DNA of 64,000 nucleotides from Plumapathes pennacea. Its lineage: Eukaryota; Cnidaria; Anthozoa; Antipatharia; Myriopathidae. A program made the position numbers and the translations under genes. This document shows, piece by piece, positions 1 through 10,800 of the stretch. Below the pieces are notes generated by a model that saw only the letters and a list, made by a program, of their open reading frames with translations, searched no databases and was not told the origin of the DNA. The DNA is taken from assembly GCA_964036295.1 (NCBI GenBank), contig OZ038470.1, forward strand, positions 7,593,078-7,657,077, written 5' to 3'. Each line of letters opens with the position of its first letter. Position 1 is the stretch's first letter.

Positions 1-102
1 CCTACATTAACTTACAGTACTGTATGGTCTCCTGTTACAACTGGCATGTACAACATGGCTTGTGGTCCATTTATTAGTAATCCCGATTGCTTCCTTCACC
101 AG

Positions 103-3100
103 GTGCTTGCTATGTGGTCTCACACTATGTGGCAATACTTCACAGCAACAATTGTATCCTTTGACGTCGATGAGCTAAAGTACACAATAAACTGGGATGA
201 CCAAGACACTTCAGGTCGTATCATTGACTACTACAATCTTGCTCTCGACCGAGTTCCAGATGATGATGAGGTTGCCCTTGGCTCCATTGTTCTTTTTCCA
301 CAAGGAAAGTACAGGGGACAAGAAGGGGTGCGACTTGGAGGTATGAGGTATCACCAGGTGAGATCATCGCAATGGACTTCAAGTTTCTCTTTAGCCTGTC
401 ACCAGATATTTATTAAATGTTGTATGGAGAACTTGGCATTTGAAACAAAAAACAATTACTACATTGTTCAAACTGGTTAAACTTTGAACATGTATGTACT
501 AAGTACTGTAAGTAATGAAGATGTGAAAAGTATTTTTTATTGTGCTAGGACAGCAGCAAAAATTAACAGCCCCCTCCCCTGCATAAGTTTAAGCATTTAT
601 GGCAAATTAACGAATCCACTGATATTTTCACTGATTCGCAAAGTTCTGCACAAAAATTAAGCCCTTAGTTTAGAGAGTCTAAAATCCATCACTGTTTGAG
701 ATCAATAGCTTGATCAATAAGTAGCAAAGGGCACAGAGCATGTGTTAAGATATTACTGTACTGTACCATATACTTGTCACTTTTGTCAAATGTTTGGGAA
801 ACTTGGTGTCTTGAACTTGAAGAGGAAGAGGAATGTAAGCCACTTGATCAACTATACTTGTTGGTCTTGCTTTCTGCAGGGCAGAATCACAAAAGTTTAC
901 AAAGACGAGTATGGCAAGAAGTTGTATGATGGGGAACACACCAAAGGTGAAGAAGATGGAAAGTGGGTCACATATTCAGGATTCAATCAACGATTTTATG
1001 GACTCCAGCGCAAGCAGCTCAGACTCTCTCCCAACGTACTGGACATTCTTTCAGCTGAAGGGACAGACAGCTCTGATGGCCAGTCCACAGAGCAGGAGGG
1101 GTGTGATGTTTACATCTCATACAGTAAGGTGAGAAGTGGCATTGTCTCATTTCTTTTTAAGTGCTGTTTACTTCAAAGTAAATCAAGCTTGTATTGTGAA
1201 ATGTGGATACCGCTAAGAAGTTTGAGCTAATGCTTAGAGCATTAGCCCTTTGTTAACTCAAATTTCTTGATGGCATCCAGTCAATGTCCAGTTTTCACAT
1301 ATTCACCCTTAGTTGAAGCACCCCATACTCCATTCTCCATGCCAACACAGTCAAACACCAGTTCTCCCAAGTACTAGCTTGGTCTAGGTTTTCACTGATT
1401 CTCTTAGAGAATATGTATTTTTGTTCTTTTCTATTTTCTTTCACGTTTGTTTTTGTGCCTGACCTTGTTAACTTTCTTCTCTCTTCTTTCACTTCAACTG
1501 TATCACTTTTTACATTTTGTATTGCTTTGCTTTGTTCTCCCAGACTAACAGCCCCTCTGCAATAAAGAACAGAGAAATCGAACCAAGCGATCTCCCACCA
1601 AGTTATGATGAAGCTGTTCTTTCCAGCATCTGTGATCCGCGGGATATCCGTCTACATCTGAGTAATTCTGGTGTTCAAGTAAATTTGGATGCGAGTGGTT
1701 CAAGTGACCTCATGAGCACAGTAAACATGATCAACAAGGCCAAGGTGTTTATAGCTTGTCTCAGTGACGAGTATGCCAAGTAAGTACTCGACACTGCAAG
1801 AAACTTTGATTCACAGTATCACACAAAGCACTTCATTAATATTTATTAATATATTTATTAATATTTATTAGAGTAATTATTTATTGCTAATCGTTAAGAG
1901 ACAAATTAATAGACTCATTTGGGCAAATTGATTGTTTATTAAGACTTGAAGTTAACCCCTGGTGAGGGAGGGAGAAGCGAAAGACTAGTGAGTGAACTGG
2001 AGATCGATCTGGCTAAGGTGCAAAATGCTAAATCACAAGAAGGAAATCTGATAATCGGTATATTTTGCAATGCGAGTAAATAATTAAACCTATTTGATCG
2101 AGAGAATCAAAATCTATGACCGTGTTGGACCTGAAAGACTGGACCTAAAACTTTCGTCCACTGGCTGGTGCTGAGGGTGTGAGGACCGGTTCACACTGTA
2201 GAATGTGTCAAGCAAGTGTAAGAGAGTAGAAAAGTTTTCATTCTCTTGCGCTAATTTTACCGCGTGAATCGGTCGCTTGGGCTTGCGCTTGTTTTACTCG
2301 TGCGAACCAGCCTTATTGCTCTTTTAAATTGTCTCTCCTCTCACGACCATCACGCCTTCTAACAAAGAAATAACTAACTAACTAATACACTGCGGATGAT
2401 ATTATTTTGGGGTTGATATCAAACCAGCTTGTCTCTAAAATACCAGTTCGGTACAGGAACAATTTATGGAAAAGTACAGAAAGTCCATACCTCAGATAGA
2501 CGAAGGTCGTTTCTTTACCACACTAAGACTTGCTCTGATCCAACAAATCGTTTAGACGGTTCCAAACGTACACGAAACAAGCCGTCAATTTGACTTGACT
2601 GCAAAACGTGAATAAGTGGCAGGCGTTCCACATGCTCCCAGTAAGCCTGGTAGCTAGATGATTATTGGCTATCAACCCAACTCGTCCCCGGGGTTGTGCG
2701 CGTGAGAAATTCCGCCGGGGATTGCTAGCGACTGGAAACGATGAAGCAAAAGAACAAAACAAGTAAACCGAACAAAACGAAACCACATCCTCAGAAATTT
2801 GATTGTGTTTCCAGGGACGAAATCTGCCGACAGGAGTTTCAATACGCCAAGAAAACTGCAAAGAAGCCAGTGATTCCTCTTGTAGTCGGGAGTGGTTCTT
2901 TTGATTGGCAGATGACCGTGGTAGGGCTGCTAATAGCTGGGGAGTTGTACATTCATTTCAAGAACAAAGAAGTGCAGGAGGCCAAGCTGACAGAACTCAT
3001 GTCCGCCGTCAAGATGAATATCCCGGATGTTGGTGGCCCAGGGGGTAGCGCGCTCAGCCCAAGTGAGTCACTTTGCCCCCGTTTCTCACCCTCCCCTCCC

Positions 3101-6100
3101 CTTTGTCTTTGTGTTTACGTTTTGCTCCTGTCTTTTTTCTTCTGCTTCCTGTAATCACTGTCCGTGTCACATGTTACTCCAGATTGACAGCGCTTACTCT
3201 TCATCACCTTCAGATCCTGCCACTAGTGAGAGCGTGAGCCCTCAGAAGCAGACGCGTGGTCCAGCGGACGTTTTCATCAGTTACTGTTGGAGGAATTCGT
3301 ACAGTGCTCAACAGGCAAAGCAGGTATTCAAAAGTATCCAATAACTGTTCTCTTCCTGGGGATTAGCATATAAGCTGTTCGGATCGATAGGGGAAATGAG
3401 GCTTGCAATGAGCAGGCATTAACAAAAGGGAGGTCCCTCCTACCCCTCCCCCCTTAAGCCAACTTCGGACATTCTAAGTAAGCATTGCGCATTCTTCTCT
3501 TTCTTAACAGATTGACTCTTGTGTCGGCTCTAAGTATGCTGACGCGAGGCGAATCAAAGAAGCGATTGCTGAGAAAGGTTTGTCTGTGTGGCTCGATATT
3601 CACCAGTTACATACCGCTGGCCAGGGAAACGATTCCATGAGTCTGGTAAGGGTTCTTTGATTGAGCCAGTCATAAAGAATAGATAAAAGCAAAATCAGGT
3701 AGAAAACGTCTGGTTAACACGGAGTAGAATGAAGAAAACAAGATAAAGGAGGAGTACTTCTTTTTGTTCTCCTCTCCTGGTATTCTACATTGGAGTGAAA
3801 AAAATACTGGAGAGAGCAGAGCAGAGCAGAGCAAGTTGCACTGGAGCCGGATAGAAGACAGTTAGGAACACACGATAATAGAGCAGCTGAAAGAACAGAG
3901 CACATAACGCGAGCACAGGGAGGTACCTACAATCTCGGACAAAATTTTAGAACATTCCATCTGCTTCTGTCCTTTCCTTCTCCTCTTTCAATGTTGTAAG
4001 GAACGGCATGTTGACTGCTGTGCACAACTGGCAGTTGAGGTTCAACATTGAATGGAGGGGAGAGGGAAGATACGCTATTCTTTTTTTTTTTTTTTTTTTT
4101 CAGGGAAAATAAACTAATCATTGGCTTGAAGTGTATTTCAAAAGGCTTTGTCCAAGATTGTAGCTCAGTATAGCATATATGGCCCTAAACAGCAAGTACC
4201 TTAGCCAGCATAGCCCAATATACAAAACAGGAATAGCAGGAGCACGCAGATCAGCAACTGTCGCAACTGGACAAGAAGGTACAACAGCAACTTAGGGAGA
4301 TAAGGGACAGGAAATTCAATCACGACAAACACGCTAAAACAATAGTCCAAGAAAATGGCATATCAGTACAGTAGTGGAGCACCACAGAGGAAAGCAGGAA
4401 GGACTAAAATAGCCATTAAATGATTATTGTCAACAGTTTGAGCAAATTGCTGAGGGGCTTGGGAAAGCCAAAGTGGTTGTGGTGTTTGTAAGTGAAGAGT
4501 ACGCAAGTAGCGAGCAGTGCAGGATGGAGTTCCAGTTTGCTCTCAAAGTAAGTTAAACTCCTTATTTCCTCTCATTAGAAATACGAGCTATTGCTGAGAT
4601 GTAATGACCTTGTGAGTGACCGTAAACCTGGTGCTTGTTCTTTTTTCAGTCTTTAAAGAAGCCAATCGTTCCTGTTATCGTGGGGAATGGGACCGGGTGG
4701 GAGGGCAGTGTCGTGGGATTGTTGGTGGCGCAGCTTGCGGATCGTATCGACTTGTCAAACGTCCAGTCTGACGAAGATTTCTCCAAGAAAGTTTCTGCCA
4801 TTCAGTGAGTTTGTTGTACTGTTGGACGAATTAGATTTCCTTTCTTTCCTTTCTTCTTCTGTCATTTACTCCTTGATTGGTTTTGTATTTTTTCGTCTTC
4901 CCTTGTGTGTTTTTTCTTGCGTTTCTTTTTCTCTTCTCTTCTTTCTTGGTTCTCTTTTTCTGGGGTCTTTGTGTTTTGTTTTCGTTACTGTACCTCGTTC
5001 CTCTCTGCTTTTTCCTTTCTTTTCTTTCTTCGGTGCTTAGTATATATTTTCTCCTTACAACTCCTCTATATAGATCCGCGGTGCTAAGCATGATGGGAAA
5101 GAAGGAAGAGAAACGCTCCTACAAAGCTCCAGTGCCGGGAGATCACGTGGTTTGTCTCCACCAGAAATGGGCGTACTTCTGCGCGACTATCCTCAGATTC
5201 GACCCAGAGACGATGAAGTATACGGTGGAGTGGGACGATGGAGACCCAACAGGCAGAGTTCAGAGCTACAAGGTTAGGATACAAATTCTCCCAACCATCT
5301 GTACAGGAATGTATGCGTGGCGTGATGAGAATTGATAGTTTCATCAGCTTCTGACTTGTCGAGACGTCCAGAGTCTTCGTACTTGCTATGTAGTCTTTGG
5401 GTAGGATAAAATCTACCTTGATCAACACAAGAGTGAAACTCTCTTGAAAACCTTGTCAACTTTCGACAGGGACGTGTTCCTGACCGCTCTGTCAATGTTT
5501 TGGTGTCTTCCAACAAAATCTAAGACCATATTTTTTTTTTAAATGAAAGCTGAACATGAACCAATCAAGCAACAAGACTATTAAGCCGAACTCAGAGTCA
5601 TTTCATGCCGAAACAAACGAGCGGCGGAAGGGTCGATCAAGGTATAATAATTACGCTCAACAACTAAAACAAATTGCGTTTGGGGAGGGCCGGATCAGGA
5701 TGTCCTGGTGGCACTCAAATATCTGTATTGCCAGAGGAACCTGACTCAAAACTCCTTTTCCCTCCAGGATTTAGCGTCAGACGTAGTACCCTCCGCTGAC
5801 CAAGTTGGTGTGGACTCACGCGTGCTTTTCCCGCAAGGAGGTTATGGAGGCACCGAGGGCAATAATTCAGGGGGTATGCGCTGGCACGAGGGTGTTGTCA
5901 CACGTGTGTACAAGGTAAGGGACATGCTCTTATCTCTGATCACAACTCAACTTGTTCTAAGAAATGTCCCCTTTCCCCTCAGGACGGTGATGGAGTGACG
6001 CGTTATGACGGACACCACACCAGAGGGGAAGAAGATGGCAAATGGATCACGTGGCGATCATACAACTACAGCTTCAGTGGACTGAAACTGGATCAGATCA

Positions 6101-6183
6101 GAATGGCGCCAAACGCCATGGACGCGCTCATGGCGTGCAGGGACGCATTCAACCTGAGGGCATCTCAGGGAACAGTTCGCTGA
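103..6183 (+). CDS. Double-TIR protein flanked by two Tudor-like domains (3' part of gene)
   Basis: Eleven exons join without breaking frame: 103-357, 880-1128, 1544-1779, 2815-3062, 3214-3323, 3511-3645, 4437-4547, 4650-4804, 5074-5272, 5768-5914, 5983-6183 (stop TGA). They give 681 residues; the 5' end lies left of the window. Visible order: Tudor/SH3-like module (about 1-155; WDDQDTSGR, LFPQGKY, GEEDGKW), TIR1 (about 160-325; starts DVYISYS, later CLSDEYAK, CRQEFQYA, KPVIPLVVG), TIR2 (about 348-499; DVFISYCW, VWLDIHQL, FVSEEYASSEQCR, KKPIVPVIVG), and a second Tudor-like module (about 520-681; WDDGDPTGR, LFPQGGY, GEEDGKW). The TIR domains match the TIR_2 type; TIR domains are signalling adaptors or NAD-consuming enzymes. 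TIR1 carries a PPSY motif (about 186-189) and is short around its BB loop. TIR2 has no obvious glutamate after WLD, where SARM1-type NADases have one, so a scaffold role is more likely (inference). The Tudor-like module resembles DUF4537-type domains, but I am unsure of the family. Confidence 0.85.
3927..4163. mobile_element. MITE-like element in intron 6 of the TIR gene
   Basis: The ends are imperfect inverted repeats: CTACAATCTCGGACAAA on the left and, reading back from the right end, CTACAATCTTGGACAAAG. A second imperfect inverted pair lies inside (TTTCAATGTTG near 3987 and CAACATTGAATG near 4044). A 22-nt T run is also internal. There is no coding capacity, so this looks like a non-autonomous DNA transposon. 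A related end is found at 51174-51197. Confidence 0.6.
4845..5040. repeat. Pyrimidine-rich intron tract
   Basis: About 195 bases of the intron between 4804 and 5074 are almost all T and C on the plus strand. The long open frames here on both strands are artefacts of this composition. It may be an extended polypyrimidine tract before the 5074 acceptor; nothing else is visible. Confidence 0.6.
5279..5450. mobile_element. Relic related to the MITE at 46242-46452
   Basis: In the intron after 5272, ACAAATTCTCCCAACCAT and GATGAGAATTGATAG repeat, with changes, the interior of the complete element at 46242-46452 (ACAAATTCTCCTAACCAT, ACTGAGAATTGATAG). Its ends are worn and no target duplication is visible. 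Confidence 0.45.
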
Positions 6184-6900
6184 ATTTTTCCAGGAAATAG
6201 TAAATGTTTCCAGGAAATGTTCAAAGTCAAGGAAATCTTATGCTGACTGGAAGTGTCTCACCGTAGACCGGTATACAGAAATAGGTTTTTTTTGAAATTT
6301 AGTTCTCAGCTTCCGAAAATGCCGCTCTGAAGCCAAACGTCAAAAACGTTTCCTGGAGCATGCCCCAAACCTTCTAGAAGCTTCGCCTTCGGGCGCTTGC
6401 ACATTTGGAAACCAATCAGATTTTCTTCAGGATCCGCCTCTGCGCTCACTCAACCCATGTCAGTCAAGTCTTACTCAGCCTCTGCTGTGGTGTGAGGCTT
6501 GTTTGTGAACATGTTCATATTTATCACGAGATATATTACCAATATGTTATATAAAAAAAGAACATCACATCACATCACATTGTTTTAAAAACGTGCCTCA
6601 GGCAGGTCCAAAGCACAGGGGTCTAATTCTAAAATGTATTTAGTAATATTTATCATAATCACTGTTTTTATGAGCGATGACACACTAAGGATTAGGATTA
6701 TAATAAGGTATCAGTTGCCGGAACAACTGACAAATGTAAGCCATCGCAGTAAATAATACATGTCATCGCATGAATTTCCGTTAACCTTCATGCGCTCAGT
6801 CATTTGGCCGTAGGGTCCGCAGCTGAAGGTCATGAAAACACAAGCACTTGCGTACTTATGATTTAACGTGATAGCAGATCACGAAGATGGTATTTAGCAA

Positions 6901-6906
6901 AATAAA
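6901..6906 (+). terminator. Possible poly(A) signal of the TIR gene
   Basis: AATAAA lies about 720 bases after the TGA at 6181-6183. I saw no canonical hexamer closer. It would give a long 3' UTR, so the assignment is weak. Confidence 0.25.
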
Positions 6907-7738
6907 TGTCAGAATACGGTCAGGAGTTGGTCCAGGCAGTGATGGTATTCTGTGAGCCCCACCCTCCCTTCCCTTAGAAACGTTTCTACATGGCACTGTT
7001 TGACGCATCGGCTAAACCCTGAATATAACTTCTAAAGCTCAGCTACTTTCAAACCAAACTTACGTGCAGCGGCCAAAATGGCCAGGAATCATACTTGCTC
7101 CAATGATAATGATGCGCAAAATTCCCAACACGCGACTTTACAAAAAAGTACACGGTCGATCATCGGCTCCCGGACGAGGTTGACCGAACAGCAGTGAAAA
7201 TATTTGACAACTGCAAGAGGAAACTTACAAATCGAAAACTAAACTAACCTTACAGTAGGGTCGTGAAGAACCCTCAGGTGGGAAGAAAGAAAGAAGACGA
7301 TGAACAGCGGTGAAGTACGAGAGGCAACTGTTGCGAAAATCTGAATTATGGCAAATGCTAATGCAAAATTCCTTCTTGAGTATTGAGGAATGCTAGCGCA
7401 TGGTACGTGCGGATTGTCGAAACAAAACAAGCTCTGAGTCGCTCTTTGACAGTACTTTAACGGGACAAAACTTTTGACAGAAGATTTCACTTGTTAAATG
7501 TCCGTCGGCCTCGGCTGTGCGCGCAACTTTGTAAAAATGACCGTCAGTGAGGGCGCGTTCCTTGCAAGGCATCACGGTTAGGGCTGATTTGACTGCTGAG
7601 ACTTATATTTGAACTGGATCCGGTATAAAGTCAGTAGCTCCCGGGAACAAGCAACTGTGAAGGACATTCCTTTTACGGCGAAAGAGGTGTCCACATAAAG
7701 CCATCCCAAGTTCTCTTCCTGGCTTCCTCATCGGCCCC

Positions 7739-7831
7739 CATCCCGCTACCTGTGCCACGCCCGTCCCGCTACCTGTACCACGCCTGTCCCGCTACCTGTA
7801 CCACGCCCGTCCCGCTACCTGTACCACGCCC
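7739..7831. repeat. 23-bp minisatellite, about four copies
   Basis: The unit TCCCGCTACCTGTACCACGC plus three bases (CCG, varying) starts at 7741, 7764, 7787 and 7810, an exact 23-bp period with few substitutions. It is GC-rich against its AT-rich surroundings. No gene overlaps it. Confidence 0.85.
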
Positions 7832-10800
7832 ATCCCTTCTTAGATCCAAGCGCCGGCTCTTTTATTGGGTAACCCGGTGTTCTTTCACCTGAGCGGTAGG
7901 GAGCTATGTATTCATGGCGCAAAATCATTTTACCATTTGCTCATGTGCGCACGCGACTTCACGCGGGGCACACACTATCCTCGCATTTTCCACGCATGTA
8001 GAGGTCGCATAAGTGAGCAATCTTTGCTTGTCAAGCGGACATATATCAAAAAAGAACTTTTTGCATCGCTGCTCTTGGTAAATGCTTCAGACGTTTACTT
8101 GTGATGTCTGAAGGCTTGCTCACACTCCACCCAAATTTAAGGTAGTTTGCAAATTGTGTTTGAAAGAGTTGGCAAAATTAACGCGTGGCAAATCACGGCA
8201 AGAAAGCCACTCGGAACAAAAGTTGCTAAGGAATTACAGCCTGCTTTGTTCTCTTGGTTCACTGCCATCCAAATTAAATTTGAAGAAAAAATGTAGGTCA
8301 GGATAACACATTAAACTGTCAAGAGGTTTCGTTTGAGTTGGCCGCCCTTCCGCCAGCACTTTAAGAGATTCAGTGGCAGTTCTTGTCGACTTGGAAGTAT
8401 TCAACTAGAGTTAAACTGAACTTAGGCAGAGAAAAGGTTAATGTGTTTGCTTAGCCAACGATAACACGTTTTAGTGTTTTAATTATTGAATAGCTTTTAG
8501 AAACTTGTTTGTTCCATGGTAACACAGCAAATGGCTTAGTCAATCAGAATTTCGCCCGGAAATCAGTCGTGTCACTTGCTGTTGCAATGTCAGGGTCTTC
8601 CTACTTCCGAATCAAACTGTTTTTCATCCTCGGTCAACAGCCCTCCTGTCATGATCTGTGTGTCTCTTTTTGTGTATTCTCAAATACAAACAGTACGGGT
8701 ACCTTACACGAATCGGGCCCTCAAACAGCTTTACCTGTTTTCACTCATTCAGTGGGAAATCTTGATACAATTTGTCGCTGGTCTAACTGAATTGCAAAGA
8801 ACATAGCTGTCCGTTTTATCGCAAAGTAAAGAATGGAAATTGTACTAAAATTCCCTGCGTGGGTGATGGTCACATCAAAGAACTTACAGTAGCAATACAG
8901 CGACTGCTTGTAATGTATAACCGGTCACCTTTTGTCAAGGAAGCCTTTGGAAAGTGTTTAGGTGATATTTTTGAATTACCGTGTGTGTTTCTTGCGTGTA
9001 CCAATATATTTTTCGGCAAACTGATTGTTTGTACACGTAAACGAACCCTAACGCAAACATGGCGCCGCGAGAGAACTGCCACAACCATAACAGCTGTCTT
9101 GCAGTTTTCCAGATGAAAGACAGGGGGTCCAAGACAATTCAGAAGAGTGTTCAGTTTCTGACTGAACCAGTAAGAAACACTGTAGTTCCTCTCTTCTTCC
9201 TCAAAAAAGAGACTCTTCATAGGTTCCCCTTTTTACTGTCGAGCTTTAGGCTTTCCTGTGAGTAAAAACTCTCGGTCGGACAAGCGCTGGTAAAGTTTCT
9301 GAATCAGAGAAGCAAAATTTAATGGTACTATAGGACCGAAAGCCATGATTTTTGAAAACGTTAAGCCAGTTTATTTTCACAAGGTTCAAGAAGTTTGTGT
9401 GCGTGGGGTGGTGGTGTAAGATTTCAACAGCAAATTCAGCTTAAAGCCAAAGTCAACACTGGTCGAAATTTATAAGTTGATCTTTGTGAGTTGTTTGAAT
9501 TCTTTCTGCTTGTACATGGAGAGAAATCAAACACGACAAGCAATGGATTGATACAGTGCGAGTAAGTGGTCGCTTTGAGCAAACGAAGCTATTCTTGCGG
9601 TGAAAAACATCACTAGAGCAAAGTCAGAGCTTCCTTACCAACCGACAACCTGGTCTGGAATTTTTTCTTCATATATATTAAAATTAATTCCTAAGTTAGC
9701 TGTCAAATTGAAGAACCTTTCTTAATGAGATGACGGGAAAATACAGGTATTCGGTTGCTATTGTACTTTGGTGTGGGAAACGAGTTGGAGCTAAAAAGAC
9801 CACAGATTTTTGTCAAACATTTTGATGTCTCTGTGAAATTTGGAAATACATGTCACTTCTAAAGACACTTTTTCAATGCGTGTCAAACATTAGTTCAAGA
9901 CCAAGATTGCTTTGCTAAGGTGTGTAAACGAAAGTGACTCTTTTTCTTTCTAATTGCCGCGCGGATACGTATTATGCATAAACGGACAGCCCTCCAACAT
10001 GGCAGCTAAAGATGTATTCTAATTTATACCGGTGACAGAAACTTCCCACGCGAAAATCAATTTAGCACAAAGTAAACAAGTTTTCTGACAAAGCCTTTCG
10101 CTTGTGTATCAATAGAATAAAAGCTGGCCTTTGTGAGTAACGAGAACGTAAATGCAACTTTCTTTGAGGCTTACGTGTCGAAAAGCCGTTACTGAAAACA
10201 AGCGTGGATTGAAAACGGCTCTCCCTTGCTTTACAAAGTCGAAGGACTAACATTTGTGGACAAATATTTTGGCATTGTATTTGCCAGTTCTGTGTCTGTG
10301 TACTGCGAAAGCCTCTTTTCTTGTAGGAGTAATATATGTGATATGTTTGCTTCGGGTGTATTATTGGCTTGTAATGTCTGAATACTTCAACAGCGCGGCT
10401 AATCCGTGCACTCGAGTCAAAACCGTTGCAAAATTCTACCGCCAAAATTTAATGCCTCACTTGGTCAACAGAGGAAAATCGTTAGGGTTTTGTTAAGAAC
10501 CCCTAAATACAAATCTCATTCCAACGTTGTCAGAATTGTAGGTGTGCAAACCAAAATAGAGCTGCCCTCTCAAATCTCCAACTTGACAGGTTTTAGAGTA
10601 TAGGGTTTACCGCTTGGGTGAGATACAAGTTTAGCAGTTAGTTCGTTCGAGAACTGGCACTTCTAACGACTTTGTGCTAATGTATTTATCAGAGAAAAAA
10701 TACATTTCCAAAAAGAATAAATTTACAATCAAAGGTAAAATCAGTGATGTCGGGGAGTTCTAAAAGCATGGCTCTATCTTGCTGATAAAAAAAAAGCGCG

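Noticed and set aside
2523-2861. A 112-codon minus-strand frame
   Set aside because: It overlaps a supported plus-strand exon (2815-3062) and intron sequence and shows no domain.
4877-5335. A 152-codon frame beginning with a very hydrophobic stretch
   Set aside because: The hydrophobic part is the pyrimidine-rich intron; only the portion from 5074 to 5272 is real coding sequence, as an exon of the TIR gene.
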